Source of the DNA: an uncultured Clostridia bacterium
GTDB taxonomy: Bacteria; Bacillota; Clostridia; Christensenellales; Aristaeellaceae
Assembly: GCA_904420265.1 (NCBI GenBank)
Contig: CAJFUU010000064.1
Span: 1-9,522 of the forward strand
Direction: 5' to 3'
DNA length: 9,522 bases
Shown here: positions 1 through 8,549 of the stretch, in pieces
How the letters are laid out: every line of letters begins with the position of its first letter
Position numbering within the stretch: position 1 is the stretch's first letter
Made by a program: the position numbers and the translations under genes
The notes under the pieces: model-generated
What the model was told of the DNA's origin: nothing
Databases searched by the model: none
The model's input: the letters and a program-made list of their open reading frames with translations, nothing else

Positions 1-476
1 AGATGGGTTTCAATCTGGTTTACGGCGGGCGTAATTTCGTTAAACTCGATCAAATCGATCAGGCGGTCCGGCGCAAAGTTGGAAACGCCAATTGCCCGGA
101 CGATTCCCTCGCGATACAGGTTTTCCAGCTCCCGCCAGGCGGCATAGTAGTTTCCAAACGGCCAGTGCAGCAACACGAGGTCGAGGTAGCCGGTTTGCAA
201 TTTTTGAAGCGATGTCTTGACAACTTCGCGCGTGCTCTCATAGGAACGGAAGTTGACCTTGGTGACCAGAAATATTTCCCTGCGGGAGACGCCACTTTTC
301 ACAAGCGCATTTCCGACCGCTTCTTCGTTGCCATAGGCCTGCGCCGTGTCGATCATGCGGTAGCCGCAGCGCAGCGCGGTCAGCACGCTTTCCTCGCATG
401 TTTTGCCATTCATCAGAAAAGTGCCGAAACCGAGCGGGGGCATTTGAACGCCGTTGTTCAAAGGGATCATGTTCAT
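1..476 (-). CDS. Aldo/keto reductase, N-terminal part (3' end outside window)
   Basis: The 158 codons present encode the N-terminal half of an NAD(P)H-dependent aldo/keto reductase of the AKR5/2,5-diketogluconate reductase type, a cytosolic (alpha/beta)8-barrel enzyme reducing aldehydes or ketones to alcohols. The catalytic tetrad is complete: Asp43 (MIDTAQAYGNE), the Tyr of that motif at 48, Lys73 (LVTKVN) and His104 (LLHWP). GVSNF at 130-134 is the family signature following the tetrad. The family is usually 270-290 residues, so roughly 120 residues lie beyond base 1. The start at 476 is chosen because GGAGG (489-485) sits 8 nt upstream; a second in-frame ATG at 470 is closer to the barrel start but worse spaced. 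The gene is divergent from a MerR regulator and has a 19-bp-spacer promoter, so induction by a stress or electrophile signal through that regulator is inferred. The actual substrate cannot be told. Confidence 0.93.
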   Translation of the reverse strand, partial: MNMIPLNNGVQMPPLGFGTFLMNGKTCEESVLTALRCGYRMIDTAQAYGNEEAVGNALVKSGVSRREIFLVTKVNFRSYESTREVVKTSLQKLQTGYLDLVLLHWPFGNYYAAWRELENLYREGIVRAIGVSNFAPDRLIDLIEFNEITPAVNQIETH

Positions 477-509
477 GGCTTTTTCCTCCGATTGTTTTGA
501 TTAGGGCGC

Positions 510-538
510 TTGAGCGGGCCGCCCGTCTGTGCTAAAAT
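510..538 (+). promoter_or_regulatory. Promoter of the merR gene
   Basis: TTGAGC (510-515), 17 nt, then TAAAAT (533-538) is a good sigma-A-like promoter reading toward the regulator at 600. Its -10 hexamer overlaps, on the opposite strand, the -10 of the reductase promoter (542-537), so the two promoters face each other and cannot easily be occupied together. Expected start is near 545, inside the operator dyad. Confidence 0.65.
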
Positions 539-567
539 TGTAGCAAGTTCGGGTAACTCGAAGTCAA
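537..567 (-). promoter_or_regulatory. MerR-type promoter of the aldo/keto reductase gene (19-bp spacer)
   Basis: On the minus strand TTGACT (567-562) and TACAAT (542-537) are separated by 19 nt. Both hexamers are near consensus for sigma-A, but the spacer is 2 bp longer than optimal, the hallmark of promoters that MerR-family activators twist into a productive shape. An imperfect dyad fills the spacer. Transcription would start near 530, giving a leader of about 55 nt before the reductase ATG at 476. Confidence 0.82.
545..565. promoter_or_regulatory. Probable MerR operator dyad
   Basis: Minus-strand TTCGAGT-T-ACCCGAA (562-548) is a 7+1+7 inverted repeat with one mismatch. Extended to 10+1+10 (565-545) it matches at 7 of 10 positions. 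The centre, base 555, lies in the middle of the 19-bp spacer of the reductase promoter and just downstream of the expected start of the merR transcript. A bound MerR dimer could therefore activate the reductase and restrain its own gene. Binding by the neighbouring regulator is inferred from position, not shown. Confidence 0.75.
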
Positions 568-599
568 GCCCTTTGGAGGAAAATCTGGGAGGATAAAAG

Positions 600-1037
600 A
601 TGTATACGCTGAAGCAGTTTGCCGCCATGTTTCACGCCACGCAACACACCATCCGGTACTATACCGATATTGGCCTTCTCCCCTGCGGGCGGGACAGGGC
701 CAACCGCCGCATTTTTGATGAGGAGTCCGTCAATTGGATGCAGGGCATTGTCTGCCTGAAGGGCTGCGGCGCCTCCATTGAGGATATTAAAGAATACTGC
801 GAATTGTGCCGCCTGCCGCAGTCCAGAGAAACGCTTTACGCAAGGTATCAAATTATCCTTCGCCAGCGGGAACAGGCGCACCGGCGCGTAGAGGAAGCGC
901 GGGCGACGGCAGCGTATATGGATGAAAAAGTGAGGCACTACGAGCAAATTCTGTCCGGCATGATTCCCGACGACAGCAATCCGGCAAACTGGACGGAGGA
1001 TACGAGGCCGGAAGGGCATTGGCGCAACGCGATTTAA
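600..1037 (+). CDS. MerR-family transcriptional regulator
   Basis: A 145-residue protein with an N-terminal winged helix-turn-helix of the MerR type at about residues 1-70: YTLKQFAAMF, then TIRYYTDIGLLP (helix 2 and wing) and NRRIFDEESV. A charged helical stretch at about 80-115 (RQREQAHRRVEEARATAAYMDEK is interrupted here only for description; it spans roughly 87-109) is the likely antiparallel coiled-coil dimer interface. The C-terminal effector region is only about 30 residues and carries no recognisable ligand domain, as in MerR proteins that sense small electrophiles, aldehydes or metals. Cys at 29, 52, 56, 67 and 70 could serve in sensing, but no metal-site pattern is clear. The start is supported by GGGAGG at 587-592, 7 nt upstream. 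It is divergent from an aldo/keto reductase, whose promoter has the MerR spacing, so it is probably that gene's activator. The inducer is unknown. Confidence 0.92.
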   Translation: MYTLKQFAAMFHATQHTIRYYTDIGLLPCGRDRANRRIFDEESVNWMQGIVCLKGCGASIEDIKEYCELCRLPQSRETLYARYQIILRQREQAHRRVEEARATAAYMDEKVRHYEQILSGMIPDDSNPANWTEDTRPEGHWRNAI

Positions 1038-1210
1038 GCAGGGGCGGCCTGGAGCGTGTTTGAAAAGTCCTTAAAAGCCATTTCGGCGTATTTTGCGCCA
1101 TTATAGCGCTGCGAATTTTTCACTAGAACCGGGAAAAATCCCCTCGAAATTGTGGATTCTTCCCGTTTCAAACACACGCCGGGTTCTCCGGGAGGAAGGG
1201 CGGCCCCTGC
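1038..1210. repeat. Long imperfect inverted repeat, possible small non-autonomous element
   Basis: The 310 bp between merR (ends 1037) and the convergent cardiolipin synthase gene (ends 1348) has no convincing gene. Its left half is bounded by GCAGGGGCGGCC (1038-1049) and its near-reverse complement GGCGGCCCCTGC (1199-1210, one mismatch). A second inner pair lies inside: GTGTTTGAAA (1056-1065) and TTTCAAACAC (1166-1175), exact complements. A third stem lies further in at 1130-1165. The nested arms could fold the whole 173 bp into one branched hairpin. This resembles MITE-like or REP-like intergenic elements, but no transposase, target duplication or second copy is provable here. Bases 1211-1347 show nothing I can assign. 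Confidence 0.45.
1130..1165. terminator. Stem-loop between convergent merR and cls genes, possible terminator
   Basis: CGGGAAAAATCC (1130-1141) pairs with GGATTCTTCCCG (1154-1165) over 12 positions with one G-U or A-C discrepancy depending on strand, around a 12-nt loop. On the plus strand it is followed only by TTTC, and on the minus strand by no T-run, so it is a weak intrinsic terminator at best. Its place between two convergent genes still favours a role in ending both transcripts. Confidence 0.4.
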
Positions 1211-1347
1211 GCACCGTCGCCCGCCGCATCGGCGGATCACGGAAGGGATGCGCTTCTGTGGAAAAATGAAGGGTATGAAGATTCGCATATGGACGTGGCA
1301 AGGGCCATCTCCCATTGCCTTTGGGGCAGAAGCAGCCTTTGAAATAC

Positions 1348-2880
1348 TTACATCAGCGGCGCGAAGATGCGCAATACTTCGCGCATCACGCGGCGCGGCC
1401 AGCTTGCCTCGCAGTCCTTGGGCGTGATTTGATGGCAGCGGGCGATGGTTTCCAGGAAATCGCGCTTTACATCCAGCACCGTGCCGCCCCCGTAGAGGCA
1501 CACGCCGCACTCAAAGTGCAGGTAGAGGCTGCGGTAGTCCATGTTCACCGTGCCCACCGTGGCCACTGCGTCGTCGCAGACGAACGTCTTGGCATGGTTG
1601 AAGCCGCCGCTGAATTCGTAAATTTTCACCCCGCCGTCGAGCAATTCGCGGTAGTACGAGCGCGTGGTGATGTGCACCAGGCGCTTGTCCCAGTTTTCGG
1701 GGGTAAGGATGCGCACGTCCACACCGCTCTTGGCCGCCAGCGTCAGCGCCGAGAGCATCAGGTCGTCCACAATCAGGTAGGGCGTGGAGATGTAAACATA
1801 TTTGCGCGCCCCGGTAATGATTTGCATGTACACGCGCTCGGCCACATTTTCAACGTCCAGCGGGCTGTCGCAGTAGGGCTGCACATAGCCGTTGCCAGGG
1901 ATGGGCGCGTATGTGCGCGCGGGCGCAAAGCGCTCATAGAGGGGCAGACGGCGCGTGGCCAGGCCCCACATTTGCAAAAACATCAAGGTCAGGCTCCAGG
2001 CGGCCTCGCCCTCGGTCATGATGGCCGCGTCGCGCCAGAGGCCGAAGCGGTTGACGCGGTTGATGTATTCGTCGGCCAGGTTCGCCCCGCCGGTGAAGGC
2101 GATTTCGCCGTCGATGGAGACGATTTTGCGGTGGTCGCGGTTGTTTTGCAAAACCGTCAGCGCCGGGCGGAAGGGGCTGAACACTTCGCACTGTATGCCC
2201 TTTGCGCGCACTTCTTCGCAGTAGTTTCGCGGCAGTTTCAAAAAGCAGCCGAAGTCGTCATAGAGCACGCGTACCTCCACGCCTTCGCGCACTTTCTGTT
2301 CGAGGATTTTCAAAACGGATCCCCACATCTCGCCTTCCTGCAAGATGAAGAACTCTATAAATATGTAGCGTTTGGCCTTGGGCAGTTCGCGCAAGAGCGC
2401 TTCAAAGAAGGTTTCGCCGCTGGGGTAATACTCCGTGCGCCCGGCGGGGTACACGGGGAAACCCACGCCGTTTTCCAGATAGCGCGCCAGACGCACCGCG
2501 CAGGGCCCCTGCGCCTCCGCGCCCGCAAGCGCGCCCTCGTGGCGGGGCAAACGGCGGGTGAGCGCCTCCTGAGAACTTTCCACCTGCTTGCGGAAGCGGT
2601 GTACGCTCGGTTGCAGGCGCATCAGCAGGTAAAACGCGCCGCCGAAAATTGGCAGCGACAGGATGGTGAACACCCACGTCAGCTTATAACCTGGCTTTTC
2701 GTGTTTGCTGACCACATGGATGGCCGCCAGCGCGCTCAGAAGAGAGAAGAACAGCGAAACCAGCCACGAGGCGTGGCTGCCGCTCAGAACCAGATAGGCC
2801 AAAAAGGCGAGCTGCAAAAGCAGCAAAAGAATGATAAACAGCCGGTGGCTCAACACACCGCGCAAGCGTTTGTTTTTCAT
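1348..2880 (-). CDS. cls: Cardiolipin synthase (phospholipase D superfamily)
   Basis: The 510-residue product matches Firmicute cardiolipin synthases in length and layout. These membrane enzymes condense two phosphatidylglycerols into cardiolipin and glycerol. Hydrophobic segments lie at about 14-33, 38-57 and 67-88, making the N-terminal membrane anchor (PLDc_N-like). Two catalytic HKD motifs follow: H250-x-K252-x4-D257 (HRKIVSID, followed by TGGANLADEY) and H429-x-K431-x4-D436 (HAKTFVCD, followed by GTVNMDYRS). Both are intact, so activity is expected. The start at 2880 gives MKNKR directly before the first membrane helix. The open frame continues upstream to 3057, including a possible ATG at 2937, but that region has no good ribosome site and does not look like protein. 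The start is preceded by a run of G inside a hairpin rather than a classical GGAGG. Not obviously functionally linked to the gat genes upstream. A different PLD-family transferase cannot be excluded. Confidence 0.92.
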   Translation of the reverse strand: MKNKRLRGVLSHRLFIILLLLLQLAFLAYLVLSGSHASWLVSLFFSLLSALAAIHVVSKHEKPGYKLTWVFTILSLPIFGGAFYLLMRLQPSVHRFRKQVESSQEALTRRLPRHEGALAGAEAQGPCAVRLARYLENGVGFPVYPAGRTEYYPSGETFFEALLRELPKAKRYIFIEFFILQEGEMWGSVLKILEQKVREGVEVRVLYDDFGCFLKLPRNYCEEVRAKGIQCEVFSPFRPALTVLQNNRDHRKIVSIDGEIAFTGGANLADEYINRVNRFGLWRDAAIMTEGEAAWSLTLMFLQMWGLATRRLPLYERFAPARTYAPIPGNGYVQPYCDSPLDVENVAERVYMQIITGARKYVYISTPYLIVDDLMLSALTLAAKSGVDVRILTPENWDKRLVHITTRSYYRELLDGGVKIYEFSGGFNHAKTFVCDDAVATVGTVNMDYRSLYLHFECGVCLYGGGTVLDVKRDFLETIARCHQITPKDCEASWPRRVMREVLRIFAPLM

Positions 2881-2920
2881 AAAAACCCCCCCGCTCGCAG
2901 TATAGCACAAAGCGGGGGGA
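2881..2920 (-). terminator. Hairpin plus T5 just before the cls start; terminator or attenuator
   Basis: On the minus strand CCCCCCGCT (2920-2912) pairs with AGCGGGGGG (2895-2887), followed by TTTTT (2885-2881) and immediately by the cls ATG at 2880. It has the form of an intrinsic terminator for the gat operon, whose last gene ends 193 bp upstream. Its 3' arm is also the only G-rich stretch that could act as the cls ribosome site, so it could instead limit cls translation. A possible TATACT -10 (2904-2899) lies in the loop, without a convincing -35. Confidence 0.6.
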
Positions 2921-3112
2921 ATGAACAGTATATCCATGAAAATCTTTTGCGAAACCCTGCCCGGGGAGGAAAACGGCTGGAAATCCGTTTGCGGAGCGAA
3001 AAGACGATGCGTCGGGAATTTGCCTGAAAGCGCCGCCAACCGCGCGCGAAGGTGCAAATTCGGCGGCGGGAAGCGGTTCAGGGCGCGCCGTTTTGCCGCG
3101 CATCCAGCGCTT

Positions 3113-4504
3113 TCAACGCATCCGCTCGCGCAGAAGCGCTTCCGTAGCCTGCGGGTTGGCGCGGCCCTGCGTTTTCGCCATCACCGCGCCCATCAGCCCT
3201 TTGAGGGCGTTTACGCGCCCGGCGCGGAAGGAGGTTACCAGCGCCCCGTTTTCCGCGAGCACGGCTTCCACGAGGGGGATAAGCGTTTCCCGATCGGAAA
3301 TCTGCGCAAGGTTCAAGCGTTCCGCGGCGCTTTGCGCGCTTTCGCCGGTTTCGAGGTGCGCCGCCAGCGCCTTGGCCGCGCCCCCGGCCCCAAGCGTGCC
3401 CGCGGCGAGCATTTCCGCAAGGGCGGCGAGGGCTTCGGGGGCGGGGGAGACATCCTCCGGGTCGTGGGCGAGGCGGGAGACGACCAGGCTTTTGAGGGCC
3501 TCGCGCGCCCCGGTCAGGTTCCAGGCCGCCTCAAAGCAATCGCACAGCGCGGGCGCGGCGGCAAGGGCGCCGGCTTCGCGGCCGTTAAGGCCGAAAGCGC
3601 CGGTCAGCCGCTGCCGGCGTGCGTCGGGCAGTTCGCGCAGCGAGGCGCGCTGATGGTCGATCCACTCCGAAGAAAGCGCCACCGGCGGCAGGTCGGGATC
3701 GGGGAAATAGCGGTAATCGTCGGCGTTTTCCTTGCGGCGCATGGAAAGCGTTTGACCGCTTTCAGGGTCGAAGCGGCGCGTCTCCTGCTCCACATTGCCG
3801 CCCGCGCGGAGCACTGCCGCCTGCCGGGCGTATTCCGCCTCGATGGCGCGCACGACGTTTGCAAAGGAGTTGAGGATTTTAATTTCCGTGCGCACGCCCA
3901 GCTCCTGTCCGGGAAAGCGCACCGAAAGATTGACGTCGCAGCGCATGGAGCCCTCTTCCATCCGGCAGTCGCTCACGCCCGCGGCCACGAGGATGGCGCG
4001 CAGGGATGCGAGATACTCCCGGGCCTCCTGCGCCGAACGCATGTCCGGCTCGGAGACAATTTCAATCAGCGGCACGCCGCAGCGGTTGAAGTCAATCAGC
4101 GTCTCGCCCGAGGGGGTGTGGGTGAGTTTGCCGGCGTCCTCCTCGATGTGTATGCGGGTAATGCCCACGCGCTTTTCGCCAATTTGCACATATCCATGCG
4201 CGCACAGGGGCAGGTCAAACTGGGAAATCTGGTAGGCCTTGGGCAGATCGGGATAGAAGTAATGCTTGCGGTCGAGCCGCGAAAAGCGGGCGATTTCGCA
4301 GTTTGTCGCCAGCCCGGCGCGCACGGCCAGCTCCACCGCTTTGCGGTTGAGCACCGGCAGCGAACCCGGCAGGCCCATGCACACCGGGCAGCACTGTGTG
4401 TTCGGCGCGGCGGCAAAGGCCGTGGGGCAGCCGCAGAAAATTTTGCTGTTGGTTTTCAGTTCCACGTGGACTTCCAGACCGATGACCATTTCATAATCCG
4501 TCAT
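3113..4504 (-). CDS. gatB: Asp-tRNA(Asn)/Glu-tRNA(Gln) amidotransferase subunit B
   Basis: GatB (463 residues; family about 475) is the tRNA-binding and kinase-like subunit. It phosphorylates the side chain of misacylated Asp-tRNA-Asn or Glu-tRNA-Gln and transfers ammonia delivered from GatA. Visible signatures: VIGLEVHVEL near the N-terminus, a cysteine cluster at 24, 26, 38, 39 and 42 (FCGCP...CCPVCMGLPGS) suited to the structural zinc, HIEEDAGK at 119-126 in the active-site cradle, EEGSMRCDVN at 183-192 and YRYFPDPDLP at 264-273. The C-terminal part, from about 315, is the helical plus YqeY-like tail domain that grips the tRNA. The start at 4504 is fixed by AGGAGGTG (4518-4511), 6 nt upstream, and by family alignment (MTDYEMVIG). 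The frame stays open to an ATG at 4639, but those 45 residues are not GatB-like. It is third in the aspS-gatC/gatA/gatB unit, 147 bp after gatA, an unusually wide gap for this operon. Confidence 0.97.
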   Translation of the reverse strand: MTDYEMVIGLEVHVELKTNSKIFCGCPTAFAAAPNTQCCPVCMGLPGSLPVLNRKAVELAVRAGLATNCEIARFSRLDRKHYFYPDLPKAYQISQFDLPLCAHGYVQIGEKRVGITRIHIEEDAGKLTHTPSGETLIDFNRCGVPLIEIVSEPDMRSAQEAREYLASLRAILVAAGVSDCRMEEGSMRCDVNLSVRFPGQELGVRTEIKILNSFANVVRAIEAEYARQAAVLRAGGNVEQETRRFDPESGQTLSMRRKENADDYRYFPDPDLPPVALSSEWIDHQRASLRELPDARRQRLTGAFGLNGREAGALAAAPALCDCFEAAWNLTGAREALKSLVVSRLAHDPEDVSPAPEALAALAEMLAAGTLGAGGAAKALAAHLETGESAQSAAERLNLAQISDRETLIPLVEAVLAENGALVTSFRAGRVNALKGLMGAVMAKTQGRANPQATEALLRERMR

Positions 4505-4651
4505 ACCGCACACCTCCTGTTTCGGCACGCGCGCCGTAAAATCTTTGCGGGGCGGAGAAAGCCGCCCGCAATCCATGCGGGGAGCGGACGCGCCCGCCCA
4601 TATACTTCCGCAGGGAGATGGCCGCGCCACAATTTGCATCCTGCCATGCCC

Positions 4652-6085
4652 CTACACCCCCTGTTCCAGCGCATAAGCGGCGCGCAGAAGCGTGCGCTCT
4701 GCAAAGGCCGGCGCGGTAAGTTGCGCACCCACGGGCATGCCCCCCTCGCCTTCGCCGCAGTTGACCGAAATCGCCGGCAGCCCGGCAATGGAGGCTGGCA
4801 CCGTGCATACGTCTCCCAGGTAGGTCTTGACCGGATCCTTGTCGCGCGCCCCCAGCTTGCCGGCCACGGTGGGGGCCACGGGGGAGAGGATCACATCCGC
4901 CTCGTCAAATACGCGCGCATAGTCCTGCGCCACCAGCGTGCGCACGCGCAAGGCCTTGCCGTAATAGGCGTCGGCGTAGTGCTCCGAAAGGGCGAACGCG
5001 CCCAGCATGATGCGGCGCTTCACCTCCGCGCCAAATCCCTCGCTGCGCGAACGGGCGTAGAGTTCGTAAAGGCCGTCATAGTGCGCCGCGCGCACGCCGT
5101 ATCCCACGCCGTCAAAGCGAGCCAGGTTGCTGGAGGCCTCGGCGCTGGAAAGCACGTAGTACGCCGCCAGCGCGTGCTTCAGCGCCGGCATGGAAACTTC
5201 CTTTATATGCGCGCCCAGCCGCTCCAGGCGCGCCGCCGCGCCTTGGATGGACTTTTGCACGCCCGCGTCCACGCCCGCGCCCATCAGTTCGCGCGGCAGG
5301 GCCACGCGCAGGCCCTTGACGCCGCCTTCGAGGTCTTCCAGGTAGTCGCCGCCGCCGCGCGGGGAGGAAGTGGCGTCGCGCGCGTCGCGCCCCGCGATGC
5401 AGTTCATCACCAACGCACAGTCCCGCACGGTTTTCGTCAGCGGCCCGATCTGGTCCAGCGAGGAGGCGAAGGCGATCAACCCATAGCGGGAGACCGCCCC
5501 GTAAGTGGGCTTCAGGCCCACCACGCCGCAAAAGGAGGCCGGCTGGCGGATGGAGCCGCCGGTGTCCGAGCCGAGGGCGAACACGGCCTCGCCCGCGGCC
5601 ACCGCCGCGGCGCTGCCGCCCGAAGAACCGCCCGGCACGCGGGAGGGGTCGCGAGGATTGCGGGTTATGCGGAAGGCGCTGTTTTCCGTGGTGGAGCCCA
5701 TGGCGAATTCATCCATGTTCACCTTGCCGAGCAAAACGCAGCCCGCCGCCTCCAGCCGCTCGGCCACGGTGGCGCTGTACGGAGGCACATAGCCCTTGAG
5801 CATTTTTGAGGCGCAAGTGGTGGGGATGCCCCGCGTGGCCATGTTGTCTTTGAGCGCCATGGGGATGCCGTTCAGGGGCGACACCGCCTCTCCGTCGGCG
5901 CGGCGCTCGTCGGCGCGCACGGCCTGGGCAAGCGCCTGTTCAAAGGTGGTGGTAAGATATGCGCCGGTTTCGCCGTCGCGCGCGTCGATGCGGTCGATGT
6001 AGGAGCGCGTCAGCTCCACCGCGCTGATTTTTCGCTCCCGCAGGGCCCGGGAAAGGGCCGAAATATCCATTGCGAATACGTCCAT
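4652..6085 (-). CDS. gatA: Asp-tRNA(Asn)/Glu-tRNA(Gln) amidotransferase subunit A (glutaminase)
   Basis: GatA (477 residues, normal length) hydrolyses glutamine and channels ammonia to GatB. It is an amidase-signature enzyme with the Ser-cis-Ser-Lys triad intact: Lys79 (MALKDN), cis-Ser154 (PGGSSGGSAA) and nucleophile Ser178 (GSDTGGSIRQP). These are the same residue numbers as I recall for the Staphylococcus aureus enzyme. VNMDEFAMGSTTENSAF at 122-138 and GLKPTYGAVSRYGLIAFASS at 190-209 are further GatA-type stretches, distinguishing it from general amidases. The start at 6085 has AGGGGGTGA (6100-6092) at good spacing; an in-frame ATG at 6070 is a less well placed alternative. The ribosome site overlaps the stop codon of the aspS-gatC fusion (6101-6099), so only 13 nt separate the two reading frames and translational coupling is likely. 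Confidence 0.97.
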   Translation of the reverse strand: MDVFAMDISALSRALRERKISAVELTRSYIDRIDARDGETGAYLTTTFEQALAQAVRADERRADGEAVSPLNGIPMALKDNMATRGIPTTCASKMLKGYVPPYSATVAERLEAAGCVLLGKVNMDEFAMGSTTENSAFRITRNPRDPSRVPGGSSGGSAAAVAAGEAVFALGSDTGGSIRQPASFCGVVGLKPTYGAVSRYGLIAFASSLDQIGPLTKTVRDCALVMNCIAGRDARDATSSPRGGGDYLEDLEGGVKGLRVALPRELMGAGVDAGVQKSIQGAAARLERLGAHIKEVSMPALKHALAAYYVLSSAEASSNLARFDGVGYGVRAAHYDGLYELYARSRSEGFGAEVKRRIMLGAFALSEHYADAYYGKALRVRTLVAQDYARVFDEADVILSPVAPTVAGKLGARDKDPVKTYLGDVCTVPASIAGLPAISVNCGEGEGGMPVGAQLTAPAFAERTLLRAAYALEQGV

Positions 6086-6098
6086 CCGTATTCACCCC

Positions 6099-8168
<2,070 letters not shown>

Positions 8169-8191
8169 TGTTTCTTCGCCTCCTCAAAATA

Positions 8192-8242
8192 CGGCAAAAA
8201 GCCCCTCGTTCCCGGAAATACTTCCGGAGGACGAAGGGCTTT
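8192..8242 (-). terminator. Intrinsic terminator of the T-box leader
   Basis: On the minus strand AAAGCCCTTCGT (8242-8231) pairs with ACGAGGGGCTTT (8209-8198) through one G-U pair, with an inner TCCGGAA/TTTCCGG extension and a 3-nt-scale loop, followed by TTTTTG. It competes with the T-box antiterminator just upstream and ends before the aspS ribosome site at 8185. This is the off state of the riboswitch. Confidence 0.9.
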
Positions 8243-8501
8243 CAAAACAAGCGCTCCGCGGTGCCACCGCCGTTGCCGGCGCATGGCCGGCCTGCTCTGC
8301 CGGTACGGCCCGTTCGGGCTTATACCGTGGCGGCTGTAACGCGCCGCGCGCGGCCGGGTCTACTGACCCCGAAGGGCGTTCGGCCGGCTGCTCGGAGCTG
8401 TTCTTCACCGGAAAATCTGTACCGCGCTTCCACCGACGGCGGCTCTCTGAAACGACCATTTCCGGGTACTCGTCTCCTCATCGCAGGAGATAAAAATTAT
8501 G
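8196..8501 (-). ncRNA. T-box riboswitch leader of the aspS-gatCAB operon; specifier GAAC (Asn AAC / Glu GAA)
   Basis: This leader of about 300 nt has every T-box landmark, all on the minus strand. Stem I has a basal CTGC/GCAG pair, K-turn bases GATGA/GAG and a GGAG/CTCC helix. A specifier loop follows, with AGTA on its 5' side and TGAAGAACAG on its 3' side, capped by CCGGAAA/TTTCCGG. The apical AGAGAG and GGTGGAAG region comes next. Further on are AGTAGA and GCGTTA of stem II, a stem III hairpin, and the T-box core GGTGGCACCGCGG (8268-8256). The core's TGGC (8266-8263) can pair with a GCCA tRNA 3' end, meaning discriminator G, as in bacterial tRNA-Asn, tRNA-Glu and tRNA-Asp. In the usual register the specifier is AAC (8402-8400), followed by A; one base earlier it reads GAA (8403-8401). 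No GAC Asp codon is in the loop. Uncharged tRNA should stabilise the antiterminator and switch on the whole operon. The 5' end is inferred from the promoter. Confidence 0.9.
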
Positions 8502-8507
8502 GGACGA

Positions 8508-8536
8508 ATTATACGCCGGTTTTTTGACGATGTCAA
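8508..8536 (-). promoter_or_regulatory. Consensus sigma-A promoter of the aspS-gatCAB operon
   Basis: TTGACA (8536-8531), 17 nt, TATAAT (8513-8508): both hexamers and the spacing are perfect consensus on the minus strand. The predicted start near 8501 lies just ahead of T-box stem I. Such a strong constitutive promoter fits an operon whose control is left to the riboswitch terminator. Confidence 0.93.
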
Positions 8537-8549
8537 GTTGCATTTTTGT

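Noticed and set aside
1034..1510. 158-codon minus-strand frame covering the merR-cls gap
   Set aside because: It overlaps the end of cls in another frame and runs through the inverted repeats; no ribosome site or domain seen.
1315..3027. 570-codon open frame on the plus strand
   Set aside because: Antisense shadow of the cardiolipin synthase gene, whose two HKD motifs are intact; the plus-strand translation has biased composition and no motifs.
2881..3057. N-terminal extension of cardiolipin synthase upstream of 2880
   Set aside because: It would add 59 residues without family resemblance and run through a terminator-like hairpin; the membrane anchor begins naturally at MKNKR.
2921..5809. 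962-codon open frame on the plus strand
   Set aside because: It lies antisense to gatB and gatA, is rich in His, Arg, Ala and Gly without any domain, and lacks a convincing ribosome site. Long antisense frames are expected opposite GC-rich codons; the minus-strand genes are certain.
8358..8369. Asp specifier expected for an aspS leader (searched for GAC in the specifier loop)
   Set aside because: No GAC occurs on the 3' side of the specifier loop; the loop reads TGAAGAACAG, so the tRNA-Asp interpretation was dropped.
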